64,000 nucleotides of DNA from contig NZ_JAQMWP010000001.1 of the NCBI RefSeq assembly GCF_030403745.1, positions 620,001 through 684,000 of the forward strand, written 5' to 3'. The notes under the pieces are model-generated. The model searched no databases. It saw only the letters and a program-made list of their open reading frames with translations, and was not told the origin of the DNA. Below, one piece after another: positions 1 to 9,453 of the stretch. The stretch is from Streptomyces sp. S.PB5. Its GTDB lineage: Bacteria > Actinomycetota > Actinomycetes > Streptomycetales > Streptomycetaceae. A program made the translations under genes and the position numbers. The stretch's first letter is position 1; every line of letters starts with the position of its first letter.

Positions 1-1
1 G

Positions 2-262
2 GAGGGCCAGCTCATCGCCGTACGCCGTGGTGAGAACCGTGCCCTGCACGTCCCCGCCGCCTTCATCGACGGGGCCGAGAAGAAGGTGGTCAAGGGCCTC
101 ACCGGAACCCTGACGCTCCTTCGGGACGACGGCTTCACCGACGAAGAGATGCTGGAGTGGCTCTTCACCCCCGACGACAGCCTGCCGGGCACCCCGGCCC
201 AGGCGCTCAGCGAGAACCGCGGCACGGAGGTGAAGCGGCGGGCGCAGGCGCTGGCGGTGTGA
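2..262 (+). CDS. Rv2175c-type DNA-binding regulator, C-terminal part
   Basis: This gene enters the window from the left; 86 codons and a TGA stop are visible. The segment reads EGQLIAVRRGENRALHVPAA, then a stretch ending in KGLTGTLTLLRDDGFTDEE and EMLEWLFTPDDSLPG. That layout (recognition end of a helix-turn-helix, then the C-terminal helical domain) matches the Rv2175c family of small DNA-binding proteins, which mycobacteria control by Ser/Thr phosphorylation. The start and the HTH proper lie outside the window. Its position near thiE and metF fits the usual streptomycete order. The family call rests on the C-terminal domain only. Confidence 0.75.
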   Translation, partial: EGQLIAVRRGENRALHVPAAFIDGAEKKVVKGLTGTLTLLRDDGFTDEEMLEWLFTPDDSLPGTPAQALSENRGTEVKRRAQALAV

Positions 263-1108
263 GACGGGCCGGGGGCGGGGGCTTGCTGGAGTAGGGGCCG
301 GATTCAGGTTCCGGGCTTGGCCCTTGGGCCTGGGCCTGGGCTTCGGGCCTTGGGCCGCGCGGCCGGGCCCCAGGGCCCGGGTTCTGGTGCTCAGGCTGCG
401 GGCCCTCGACCGCGCGGCGCCCACAACCGGCCTCCCGCACGCGAGATCGCGGGCCTGCGCCTCGATCCGTTCCGCCGCGAGGTCTACCGTGGCTTCGGCC
501 GGGATTCCGGGGCCGGGTGCCGGGCCTTGCGCGGCCGGGCCACGGGGTCGGGGTCTGCCCTCGACTTCGCGCGGATAGCACTGGGGTCGGGATTCATGGG
601 CTCGGCCTGGGGGTCCGGGATCCGGGGCGGACGGGGGCGCGGCTGTGGGGTCGTGGTCGTGGGGCCGCCGAGGCAATTCGCGCCCTGGGTCCGTGGTCCG
701 GGACGCGTGCGGGTGGACCGGGGCCGATGGGCTGGGCCCAGGACTCCGGCCTGTGTGCAGGGTGTGGCCGCGGGGCTGGACTCGTGGGACCGCCGAGGCA
801 ATTCGCGGATGTGGCTCCAGGGATCACTCCGGTGACCTGTGGGTTTGCCGGAGAAGCTGGGACGGATCCGTCGATCGCCGCCCCGGGGCCGGGCACGGGC
901 CGTCGGACCGGGCGGCGGCGCCCCCGCCCTTGCCAACCCGCCCTCGCTCCTGCCCCCCGACCCTGGCTCCTGGCACTGGCCCCTGCCCCCGCCCCGCCGC
1001 CAGCGCCCGCCGCAGGCCCCTGTCCCTCACCTGTGATTCACTACCGCCCGCCGAGGCCGACCGCACTCGACCCCGGCCCGTACGCCACCGACACCGGGGG
1101 ACACCGTC
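263..1108. other. Long gene-free GC-rich spacer
   Basis: These 846 bases between the regulator and thiE hold no ORF I can support. All six frames give low-complexity Arg/Pro/Gly/Ala translations typical of very GC-rich noncoding DNA, with no recognisable domain and no good ribosome binding site. The left part is built of short GGGCCT/GGGCTT runs (about 310-400). A near-perfect 26-bp direct repeat lies at 657-682 and 782-807. I see no thi-box (TPP riboswitch) before thiE and no convincing promoter. Confidence 0.6.
657..807. repeat. 26-bp direct repeat pair
   Basis: Copies lie at 657-682 and 782-807, 125 bp apart start to start, with one mismatch (position 664 G against 789 A). The core is CCGCCGAGGCAATTCGCG. 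The AATT core stands out in this GC-rich spacer, which makes chance similarity less likely. Function unknown. Confidence 0.7.
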
Positions 1109-1759
1109 ATGCCCGACACCGCACGCACCCAGCTCGCCGACGCCCGCGTCTACCTGTGCACGGACGCCCGTAAGCGGCAGGGCGACCTGCCGGAGTTCCT
1201 CGACGCCGTGCTGGCCGGCGGGGTCGACATCGTGCAGTTGCGGGACAAGAGCATGGAGGCCGCCGAGGAACTGGAGCATCTGGAGGTCTTCGCCGACGCC
1301 TGCGCCCGGCACGGAAAGCTGCTCGCGGTCAACGACCGGGCCGATGTCGCCCACGCCGCCCGCGCCGACGTGCTCCACCTCGGCCAGGGCGACCTGCCCG
1401 TCCCCGCCGCCCGTGCGATCCTCGGCGACGACGTCCTCATCGGGCGCTCCACGCACGCCGAGCGGGAAGCCGCCGCGGCGGCCGCCCAGGAGGGCGTCGA
1501 CTACTTCTGCACCGGTCCGTGCTGGCCGACCCCCACCAAGCCCGGCCGTCACGCACCCGGCCTGGACCTGGTCCGGTACACCGCGGGCCTGGGCACCGAC
1601 CGCCCCTGGTTCGCCATCGGCGGCATCGATCTGGGCAACCTCGACGAGGTGCTGGAGGCGGGCGCCCGGCGGGTCGTCGTCGTACGGGCCATCACGGAGG
1701 CGGACGATCCGGGGGCCGCGGCCGCGGAGTTCGCGAAGCGGCTCCGGAACCGGGCGTGA
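1109..1759 (+). CDS. thiE: Thiamine phosphate synthase ThiE
   Basis: A cytosolic 216-aa TIM-barrel enzyme that joins HMP-pyrophosphate and thiazole phosphate to give thiamine monophosphate. Visible family motifs in order: VQLRDK near residue 33, VNDRADVAH near 73 (Mg/diphosphate binding), LHLGQGDLP near 90, [11 protein letters not shown] near 138 (phosphate loop) and FAIGGID near 170. The length is normal. The ATG follows a run of G (GGGGGACACCGTC) that serves as a weak Shine-Dalgarno sequence. The gene stands alone, 110 bp before metF, which appears to have its own promoter. No thiamine riboswitch is visible upstream. Confidence 0.95.
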   Translation: MPDTARTQLADARVYLCTDARKRQGDLPEFLDAVLAGGVDIVQLRDKSMEAAEELEHLEVFADACARHGKLLAVNDRADVAHAARADVLHLGQGDLPVPAARAILGDDVLIGRSTHAEREAAAAAAQEGVDYFCTGPCWPTPTKPGRHAPGLDLVRYTAGLGTDRPWFAIGGIDLGNLDEVLEAGARRVVVVRAITEADDPGAAAAEFAKRLRNRA

Positions 1760-1834
1760 ACCAGGCGTGACGGACCCCGCCTGTCCGATGGGTGGACAAC
1801 AAATCGACAAAATGGGCAAATTTCCCTGATCTGG

Positions 1835-2793
<959 letters not shown>

Positions 2794-2849
2794 ACCGGCC
2801 GCACGGATATACGACACACTGCGTAGCGGTCACTGGGAGAGGGGCGTAC

Positions 2850-3815
2850 ATGGGCTGGACGGTCCTCTACATCGCGTTCGGAATCGTCGCGCTGTGGTTG
2901 CTCGGCGAGGTGCTGCTGCAGTACAAGGCGCGGCTGCGCTGGCGGCTGCTCGCTTTCGCCGGCTTCCTGGGCGTGGTTCTCGGTGTGCTCATCCCGTCGG
3001 TGATCGTCATCGGCCTAGGGGCCGCTGCCTTCGCGGTCGGCCAGACCTACGTCACCCTCTCCTTCCGCCGCGGCTTCGCCGAGGGCTGGGCGGTCAACCC
3101 GCCGGCCGCCCTTGAGGGCCTCACCGGCGGCAAGCGCCTCGGCCGCCGGGAACGCGGCCGCGAGGAGCCGACCTTGGAGGTCTCCGACCTCGAGGCGAGG
3201 GACCCCGGTTACGGCCACGAGGACGACTACGCCCCGGCGTCGGCCACGGCCGGTTACGGCCAGGACGACTACGACCGCGACGACGTCTTCACCCCCGCCC
3301 GCCCCGCCGCGGCCGCCGAGACCACCGCGGTCTACGAGCCGCAGCCCCTGCCCGACGACACCGGCTCCTACGGCATATACCGCGACAACAACGCCTACGC
3401 CGCCGGCGACGGCACCTACGCCGGCCAGGACCAGTACGCGACGGCCGCCCAGGGCGCCGACCAGTCCTACGGATACGACGGCACGTACACCGGCTACGAC
3501 CAGCAGAACTACGGCTACGACACTTCCGGCGGCCAGCAGCAGTACGCCGCCTACTCCGACCCGTACATCGGCACCCAGACCTACGGCGGCTACGACACCT
3601 CCTACGGCGGTCAGCAGCAGTACGGCCAGCAGGCCTACGGCCAGGACCAGTACGGCAACGCCACGTACGGCGGCGAGACCCCGGCCGGCGGCGTCTGGGT
3701 CCCGCAGCAGCGCACCGACGAGACGTACGGCGGCGAACTCCCGCCGGAGCAGCAGTACCCCTACCAGGGCAACGGTCAGCAGGGGAACGGGTACGACGAG
3801 CAGTACCGCTTCTGA
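2850..3815 (+). CDS. Two-helix membrane protein with Tyr/Gln/Gly-rich disordered tail
   Basis: A 321-aa protein of unknown function. Two hydrophobic helices fill residues 1-75 (WTVLYIAFGIVALWLLGEVL and a second beginning LLAFAGFLGVVLGVLIP). A basic stretch GGKRLGRRERGRE follows at the membrane exit, then about 200 residues of low complexity with repeated YG, QQQYG and YGGYDTSYGG units. The start ATG has GGGAGAGGGG 3-12 nt upstream, a strong ribosome binding site. Topology with the tail inside is suggested by the basic stretch. The tail resembles prion-like, phase-separating domains. It may be co-transcribed with metF but no metabolic link is evident. Confidence 0.85.
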   Translation: MGWTVLYIAFGIVALWLLGEVLLQYKARLRWRLLAFAGFLGVVLGVLIPSVIVIGLGAAAFAVGQTYVTLSFRRGFAEGWAVNPPAALEGLTGGKRLGRRERGREEPTLEVSDLEARDPGYGHEDDYAPASATAGYGQDDYDRDDVFTPARPAAAAETTAVYEPQPLPDDTGSYGIYRDNNAYAAGDGTYAGQDQYATAAQGADQSYGYDGTYTGYDQQNYGYDTSGGQQQYAAYSDPYIGTQTYGGYDTSYGGQQQYGQQAYGQDQYGNATYGGETPAGGVWVPQQRTDETYGGELPPEQQYPYQGNGQQGNGYDEQYRF

Positions 3816-4010
3816 CCGGGCGGGCGCGGCGGGGGACGCGAGGGGCGAGGGACGCGGGCCCCGCGTGGATGCGGGCGTCACTCGCGACGCGGCCGCCGGT
3901 GACCACATCCACGTGGCCGTGACCGGAAGCCGCAGCCGTCACTGACCGGGTGGCGCCGTCAGCGCGCGCCCCGTGTCACCGAGTCCCGGAGTGGCACCGA
4001 ACCCCGGCGG

Positions 4011-5522
4011 TCACTGAGAGCCCCGGAACTCCGGACCCTCCACGATCAGCCCCGCCACCAGCGCGCCCGACATCCCGGCGTGCGGGAGGCCGCCGCCCGG
4101 GTGGGACCAGCCGCCCACGGTGAACAGGCCCGGTATCTCCGTCCGGTTGGACGGGTGCAGGAAGGTGCCCTCAGCCGCGGCCAGCGCGGGTGCGGGGACG
4201 CCACCGCCCTCGGCGCCCGTCTCCTCCCGCGTGTGCACCGGCGTACGGACCTCGCGCCACAGGGTCCGCCCGCGCAACCCCGGGACCGCGCGCTCGGCGG
4301 CGGCGACCATCCGGTCGGCGAAGGCGTCGGCGGCACCGGCGGCCGTCCAGTCGTACCGCGTCTGGGACGGCACCGTCGCCGTGAGCACCACGGACTCGTG
4401 TCCCTCGTCGGGGCGCAGCGCCGGGTCGTCCGGACGGTCGATCCGGACGGTCGGGTCCGCGGGCGGCTCGCCCAGCCCGAAGGCGCCCAACTCGGCCTCC
4501 CGGTCCGGGGTGTGCACGACCGTGCGATGCGCGGCCCCGGCCTCACGGGCCCCGCGCAGCGCCAGACAGACCACGACCCGGCCCGGGGACATGCCCTCGG
4601 GGCTCGGGCTCACGGCCTCGGCGCCGTACAGCTCACGCCCGCGCGTCAGATCGCCCAGTCGCCAGGGTCCGGTGCCGACGACGAAGTCCGCCTCCGCCAC
4701 CGTCCCGTCGGCCAGCTCGAGACCCGCCGCCCGGCCCTCCTTCTCCAGCACCCCCGCGACCTCGGCGCCGAAGTGGAACTCCACCCTGCGCGCCACGCAC
4801 CGCTCGTACACCGCGCGCGCCAACTCCCGCAGGCCGCCCCGGACATACCAGGTACCGAAGGCGTGCTCCATGTACGGCAGCACCGCAGCGCTCGCCGGGG
4901 CGACCCGGGGGTCCAGACCGTATGCGAGCGCGTGGCTCTCCAGCAGGGCGACGAGCCTCGGGTCGCGCAGCTCCCAGGCGCCGACCTCGGCGAGCGTGCT
5001 GGCCCGGCGGGTGCGCAGCAGCTTCTTGTGGGGGACCGACGGATAGGGCTCACGGCCGGCCAGCACCGACCAGTTGGGCCAGAGGGGCTCTTCCAGGAGC
5101 GGTCTGCGGGTGCGGTCCCAGGCCTCTCGGGCCCGGACCAGGAAGTCGCCCCAGCGGTCGCCGGCGCCGGAGCCCAGTGCCTCGTCCAGCGCCGAGACGA
5201 CGCCCGCGCGAGAGGCGTTCGGCAGCGACACCTGCGTGCCGTCCGCGAAGACGTGCCGCGACGACGGGTCGACCTGGACCAGCTCGACGACCGACTCCAG
5301 CGGCTCCTTGCCGGTCTTGATGAACAGATCGCGGTGGACCGCGGGCAGCGGGAGGAGCCCCGGGCCGGTGTCGAAGGCGAACCCGTCGCGCTCGAGACGG
5401 CGCACCGCACCGCCGTACGTCTCCGTACGCTCGTACACCGCCACCCGGTGGCCCGCGACGGCCAGCCGGGCAGCGGCCGCCATCGCGCCCATCCCGGCGC
5501 CGATCACCGCAATCCGTGCCAT
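4011..5522 (-). CDS. CrtI-like FAD-dependent oxidoreductase
   Basis: A 503-aa flavoprotein of the phytoene desaturase / carotenoid isomerase / amine oxidase superfamily. The N-terminus MARIAVIGAGMGAMAAAARL is a Rossmann dinucleotide fold (GxGxxG), followed by VAVYERTETYGGAVRRL and FDTGPGLL. The C-terminal FAD motif is GLFTVGGWSHPGGGLPHAGM near residue 470. No crt biosynthesis genes are in the window, so the substrate is unknown. An in-frame GTG lies 8 codons upstream (5546), but I chose ATG 5522 because the GxGxxG fold starts there and a -10 box TAAAGT ends 7 nt before it. The promoter looks DNA-damage responsive. Confidence 0.85.
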   Translation of the reverse strand: MARIAVIGAGMGAMAAAARLAVAGHRVAVYERTETYGGAVRRLERDGFAFDTGPGLLPLPAVHRDLFIKTGKEPLESVVELVQVDPSSRHVFADGTQVSLPNASRAGVVSALDEALGSGAGDRWGDFLVRAREAWDRTRRPLLEEPLWPNWSVLAGREPYPSVPHKKLLRTRRASTLAEVGAWELRDPRLVALLESHALAYGLDPRVAPASAAVLPYMEHAFGTWYVRGGLRELARAVYERCVARRVEFHFGAEVAGVLEKEGRAAGLELADGTVAEADFVVGTGPWRLGDLTRGRELYGAEAVSPSPEGMSPGRVVVCLALRGAREAGAAHRTVVHTPDREAELGAFGLGEPPADPTVRIDRPDDPALRPDEGHESVVLTATVPSQTRYDWTAAGAADAFADRMVAAAERAVPGLRGRTLWREVRTPVHTREETGAEGGGVPAPALAAAEGTFLHPSNRTEIPGLFTVGGWSHPGGGLPHAGMSGALVAGLIVEGPEFRGSQ

Positions 5523-5529
5523 GCCTGCG

Positions 5530-5551
5530 ACTTTATCCGCCGCCACTGACA
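5530..5551 (-). promoter_or_regulatory. RecA-NDp/PafBC-type promoter of the CrtI-like gene
   Basis: Read on the minus strand: TGTCAGTG (5544-5551), exactly 8 nt, TAAAGT (5530-5535), 7 nt, then the ATG. This matches the damage-inducible promoter TTGTCRGTG-N8-TAnnnT known from actinobacterial recA, except that the base before TGTC is C. Transcription should start at the ATG, giving a leaderless mRNA. Confidence 0.7.
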
Positions 5552-5642
5552 GTCCATGCCGGGGCCGGGGGGCGGGGGCACCGCTGAGGTCGACGGGAGT
5601 GCGTCGACCTGGCGTCGGGCAGCACGACCGGCCCGCCGGGGT

Positions 5643-6278
5643 TCACCAGCCCGGTGGGTGGCCCGTCCGGCCCGCGAGCCGTTTCTCCTCCCGCCGTTGG
5701 GCCCGGCGGCGCAGGAACCTTCGGATCCGGGAGATCAGGAAGACGAGTATCACCAGGCCGCCGATGAGCAGTACGGCCGCGATGATCGCCGCCGCCTGCG
5801 GATTGAATATGGCGAACGTGATGATCCCGCCGACCCCGAGATCCTCGGCCAGGCTCACGATCACATTGCTGAACGGCTCAGGCGAGCTGTTGACCGCCAT
5901 CCGCGTCCCGGCCTTGACGGCATGGCTGGCCAGCGCCGTCGAACCGCCGAGGAGACCCGCGGCCACGTCGTTGAGCGAGCCGCTCTGCCCGGCGAGCACG
6001 GCCCCGACCCAAGCGCCTGCGGCAGGGCGGATCACCGTGTGGACCGAGTCCCACGCCGAGTCGACGTACGGGATCTTGTCCGCGACCGCTTCGCACAGGA
6101 ACAGCACGCCCGCTGTGACGAGGACCTCAGGGCGCTGGAGCGTCTCGGGGACGTCGTCGCTCACTCCGGTGGCGCCGAAGACGCCGAGGAGCAGCACGAC
6201 GGCGTACGCGTTGATTCCGCTGGCCCAGCCGCTGGTGAAGACGAGAGGGAGTACCGACACGGACGCGATCGTAACCAC
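5643..6278 (-). CDS. DUF4126 family membrane protein
   Basis: A roughly 211-aa integral membrane protein. It has a hydrophobic N-terminus (VLPLVFTSGWASGINAYAVV), the family-like segment PEVLVTAGVLFLCEAVADKI, AAGAWVGAVLAGQ, GLLGGSTALASHAVKAGTRM and a final helix AAIIAAVLLIGGLVILVFLI followed by a strongly basic cytoplasmic tail (RIRRFLRRRAQRREEKRL). I count about five membrane segments. DUF4126 proteins have no established function. The start is uncertain: GTG 6278 opens the conserved part, but no good Shine-Dalgarno sequence precedes it. It is monocistronic, downstream of a G-rich tandem repeat region. Confidence 0.75.
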   Translation of the reverse strand: MVTIASVSVLPLVFTSGWASGINAYAVVLLLGVFGATGVSDDVPETLQRPEVLVTAGVLFLCEAVADKIPYVDSAWDSVHTVIRPAAGAWVGAVLAGQSGSLNDVAAGLLGGSTALASHAVKAGTRMAVNSSPEPFSNVIVSLAEDLGVGGIITFAIFNPQAAAIIAAVLLIGGLVILVFLISRIRRFLRRRAQRREEKRLAGRTGHPPGW

Positions 6279-6706
6279 TGGGCAACGGGGCGTCCTGGGT
6301 CTGAGTGCGTACTTCTGAGTATGCGTACCTAGTGGGTGAGATGAGTACGCGCGCGGATGGGGGCCGACCTGCGCGAACGAGAGAGTGGAGCCACGGAGAA
6401 GGGGAACGGCTCCGGAACCGGCGACACGGGGCGCCGGAATCGGAGCCGCCCCCGATCCGCTCCTTCCGCCGACGCGAGTCGGCGGGAGCGAGGCACGGGG
6501 GACCCGGGGGAACGACCGAACGGGGGTCCAACGGGGGAACACAGGGGGTACGGGGGAACACGGGGGAACACGGGGGAACACGGGGGAAACGGGGGAGCAC
6601 GAGAAGGCGCCGGTTCGAGGTGGCCCGCGGGGGACGCGGCCACATCGGACCGGCGCTTTCGTCTGTCTACGCGCGCGTACCCGCGTTTCCAGAGCCCACC
6701 ACCGTC
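6279..6706. other. Intergenic region with G-rich tandem repeats
   Basis: No gene is supported in these 428 bases between the DUF4126 gene and the end of the tetR-like gene. The left end holds two related copies TGAGTGCGTACT and TGAGTATGCGTACC (about 6302-6330), near where the leftward DUF4126 promoter should be. The centre is the CGGGGGAACA repeat tract. Confidence 0.6.
6494..6600. repeat. CGGGGGAACA tandem repeat tract
   Basis: Three perfect 10-bp units CGGGGGAACA occupy 6551-6580, with degenerate units on both sides (for example CGGGGGAAA at 6581-6589 and ACGGGGGAAC at 6531-6540). G5 runs recur every 10 bp, which fits a G-quadruplex motif and also places each repeat on the same helix face. 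The unit length and the lack of spacers rule out CRISPR. Confidence 0.8.
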
Positions 6707-7324
6707 TCAGCCACGGCCGCTCACCCGCCCCTGCAGCAGCCGGGACAGCGCCGAGTGCACATCGTCCAAGGTGCGCTCCGGCTGGAACGCTTTCCAGTCC
6801 AGCGCGGCCACCAGCACCATGCCGACCAGCGCGGACGCGGTCAGCGAGACATCGATCGCCTCGTGGAACTCGCCGTTCTCGATGCCCTCGACCAGCACGC
6901 CCTCGACGACCGCCACCGCCTGCTGGCGCACCACCATGAGCGTGGACTGCCAGGCCCGGTTGGTGCGCCACAGCTCGGCCACGTACAGCTGGGTGAAGGC
7001 CGGATAGCGGTCGATGAAGACCAGGCCCGCCCGGATCATCGCGTCCAGGGCGTCCGTCTTGCTGCCGCCCCCCGCCTCGGTCCGCTCCGCCGCCTCCTTC
7101 AGGGAGGCGGTCAGCAGTCCCACACCGTGCCGCAGCAGCTCCTCGAAGAGGACCGACTTGCTCGCGAAGTTGTAGTAGACCGTGCCCTTCGCCACCCCGG
7201 CCCGCTCGGCGATCTCGTCGACCGTCGTGGCGGAGAAGCCCTGCTCCGCGATGAGTGTCACGGCCGCCTCGTAGAGCTTCTGCCGGGTGGCCTCGCGGCG
7301 CGTACTGCCGCTGCTGCTTTCCAT
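6707..7324 (-). CDS. TetR family transcriptional regulator
   Basis: A 205-aa repressor-type protein. The N-terminal helix-turn-helix is clear: REATRQKLYEAAVTLIAEQG, then FSATTVDEIAERAGVAKGTV with YYNFASKSVLFEELL near residues 30-60. The C-terminal ligand and dimer domain is helical and not diagnostic. The ATG is preceded by GAGAATCGGGACC on the minus strand. It is the last gene of a leftward set (ABC-type ATPase, YhgE protein, TetR), 44 bp after the yhgE-like gene. A palindrome of typical TetR-operator form lies before the first gene, so it probably represses its own operon. The inducer is unknown. Confidence 0.9.
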   Translation of the reverse strand: MESSSGSTRREATRQKLYEAAVTLIAEQGFSATTVDEIAERAGVAKGTVYYNFASKSVLFEELLRHGVGLLTASLKEAAERTEAGGGSKTDALDAMIRAGLVFIDRYPAFTQLYVAELWRTNRAWQSTLMVVRQQAVAVVEGVLVEGIENGEFHEAIDVSLTASALVGMVLVAALDWKAFQPERTLDDVHSALSRLLQGRVSGRG

Positions 7325-7368
7325 GGTCCCGATTCTCACAGCAACCGGGGACCCGGAGGTCGTCGAGG

Positions 7369-9453
7369 TCACAGGCTCAGCTCCGGGTGCAGTCGGTCGA
7401 GCGTCCACACCTGGCGGCGGCGGGCCGAGACCGCGGTCAGCGCGAGGGCACCCGCGGTGAAGGCGACGAGCACCACGCACGCGTGCCACACCGGACCGAG
7501 ACCACCGCCCGTGATGAGCCGGCGCAGCGCCTCCACGACGTAGCTCATCGGCAGGAAGGGGTGGAGCGCGTTGAAGAAGCCCGGGCTGGTCTGCACGGGG
7601 TAGGTGCCGCCCGCGGACGTCAGCTGGAGCATCAGGAAGGCGAGCACGAGGATCCGGCCCGCCGCCCCGAAGCGGGCGTTCAGCCACTGCACGATCGCCG
7701 CGAAGCACGCCGTGACCAGGAACAGGAAGCCCACGGTTCCGGCCGCCCGCACCATCTGCAGGCCGATCGCCCAGTGCAGCACCGACATCAGGGCCACCGT
7801 CTGCAGCACCCCGACCGCCACCACCGGCAGCCAGCCCGCCAGCGCGATCCGCCACGCGGGGGCGCCCGCGGCGAGCGCACGCCGGTTCATGGGCGCCATC
7901 AGCATGTACGCCACCATGGCGCCCACCCACAGGGAGAGCGGGATGAAGTACGGGGCGAATCCGGTGCCGTAGTTGGGCGCCTTGTGCAGATCCCTGGAGA
8001 CCAGCTGGACGGGGTCGGCCATCACGCCGGTGCGCTGGTCGCGGTCGGCCTTGTCGTAGTCGGGGATCTGCTCCGCGCCGTCGTGCAGTCCGTCCGAGAG
8101 CTTCCCGGAGCCGTCGACGAGCTTGTACATGCCGCCGTTCAGATCCTCGGCGCCGGTCTTGAGCTCGCCGACCCCCTCGTCCAGGTCGCCGGCGCCGGTC
8201 TCGGCCGTACCGAGGCCCGTGTGCAGCTTCTTGGCGCCCGCGGCGACCTTGCCCGCGCCCGCGTTCAGGTCGTTGATCTTGGAGACGGCGTCGTCGAGGT
8301 CCTCGGAGAGATGCGGCGCCCGGTCGGCCAGCGCCTGGGCCTGCTTCTGCAGGGTCGCCAGGTTCTTGTCGAGCTTCTTCAGATCGCCGTCCTGGTCGCC
8401 CACGAGGGTGTTGATGTCATCGGCGACGGTCGCCACATCGGCGGCCGCGTCCTTGGCCTTCTCCAGGTCCGGGCAGGCCGCGTCGGGCAGTACGGGGTTC
8501 TCGCAGCGCGCCTTGTAGACGTCGTTCAGCGTGTCGGACGCCGTACGCGCGCCCTCGGCGGCGGCCGGTGCCGTCTTCACCAGGGTGCCCAGATGCTTGC
8601 GGATCGCCTTGCTGGAATCCGCGACGAGCTGGGCGGTGTCACCGATCGTCTTCTCGTTGTCCTCAAGGAACGGGCCGACCTTCGCGGCGACCCCGTTGAC
8701 CTTGTCGGCGAGCGTCTGCGTGCCCTCCGCGACCTGCTGCGAGCCGTCCTCCAGGTCGCCCGCGCCCGCGTCGAGCTTCGTGATCCCCTTGGACAGCTTG
8801 CCGCTGCCGCTCTTGGCGTCCTTCAGCCCGTCGGCGAGATCTTTCGACCCCTTCTCGGCCTTGCCGATGCCGCCCTCCAGCTTGTCCGCGCCCTTGGCCG
8901 CCTTGACCGTCGCGCCATGGATGTCGGAGAACGAGATGAAGATCCGGTCCAGGAAGGACCGCGACGCCTTCGTGGACGCGGCCTGGCGCACCTCGCTGAA
9001 GACCGTGCGCGAGATCTGGCCGACGATGTAGTTGTTCGCGTCGTTCGTCCGCACCTGAAGCGCACCCGTCTCGGGGGAGTCGCCCGCGTTGGACGCGATC
9101 CGCGCGCTGAAGTCGGCCGGCACGGTGAGCGACAGGTAGTACGTGCCGTCCTCCACGCGCGCGCGTGCCTCGGCGGCACTCACCTCGTGCCACTCGAAGA
9201 CGTCGCTGTCCCGCAGCCCCTTCACGATGTCGTCACCCACCGCGAGCTTCTTCCCCTCGGCGGTCGCCCCCTTGTCGTCGTTCACGAGGGCCACGGGGAT
9301 GCGGTCGAGCCGGCCGTACGGGTCCCAGAACGACCACAGGTAGAGAGCGCCGTACAGCAGCGGCAGCACCAGCAGCGCGACCAGAGCGGCGCGCGGCAGC
9401 TTCCCCCTGCCGAACCGCCGCAGCTCAAGCGCGGCCAGTCGCGGCGATCGCAT
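7369..9453 (-). CDS. YhgE/Pip domain membrane protein
   Basis: A 694-aa membrane protein with the YhgE/Pip layout. There is an N-terminal helix (LVALLVLPLLYGALYLWSFW, residues 25-44), then IPVALVNDDKGA, the typical start of the outer domain. A long coiled or repetitive extracytoplasmic region (about 170-490) carries heptad-like GA-x-KLxxG-x-x-LxxG repeats. Five or six C-terminal helices begin at YFIPLSLWVGAMVAYMLM and relate to ABC-2 permeases. Such proteins are linked to export or envelope functions and phage reception, without a firm role. The ATG has GGAGGA 5 nt upstream and overlaps the preceding ATPase gene by 29 bp, which implies coupled translation and a working pair. Confidence 0.85.
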   Translation of the reverse strand: MRSPRLAALELRRFGRGKLPRAALVALLVLPLLYGALYLWSFWDPYGRLDRIPVALVNDDKGATAEGKKLAVGDDIVKGLRDSDVFEWHEVSAAEARARVEDGTYYLSLTVPADFSARIASNAGDSPETGALQVRTNDANNYIVGQISRTVFSEVRQAASTKASRSFLDRIFISFSDIHGATVKAAKGADKLEGGIGKAEKGSKDLADGLKDAKSGSGKLSKGITKLDAGAGDLEDGSQQVAEGTQTLADKVNGVAAKVGPFLEDNEKTIGDTAQLVADSSKAIRKHLGTLVKTAPAAAEGARTASDTLNDVYKARCENPVLPDAACPDLEKAKDAAADVATVADDINTLVGDQDGDLKKLDKNLATLQKQAQALADRAPHLSEDLDDAVSKINDLNAGAGKVAAGAKKLHTGLGTAETGAGDLDEGVGELKTGAEDLNGGMYKLVDGSGKLSDGLHDGAEQIPDYDKADRDQRTGVMADPVQLVSRDLHKAPNYGTGFAPYFIPLSLWVGAMVAYMLMAPMNRRALAAGAPAWRIALAGWLPVVAVGVLQTVALMSVLHWAIGLQMVRAAGTVGFLFLVTACFAAIVQWLNARFGAAGRILVLAFLMLQLTSAGGTYPVQTSPGFFNALHPFLPMSYVVEALRRLITGGGLGPVWHACVVLVAFTAGALALTAVSARRRQVWTLDRLHPELSL

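Noticed and set aside
317..936. Overlapping open frames in the spacer before thiE
   Set aside because: Arg/Pro/Gly-rich translations without motifs, ribosome binding sites or consistent codon bias.
1020..1108. TPP riboswitch before thiE
   Set aside because: No CTGAGA-type thi-box or matching helices are visible.
5523..5546. Upstream GTG start for the CrtI-like gene
   Set aside because: The extra eight codons overlap the -10 box TAAAGT and precede the conserved dinucleotide fold; the ATG at 5522 fits better.
6551..6600. CRISPR-like array
   Set aside because: Units are 10 bp, directly adjacent and without spacers. No cas genes are in the window.
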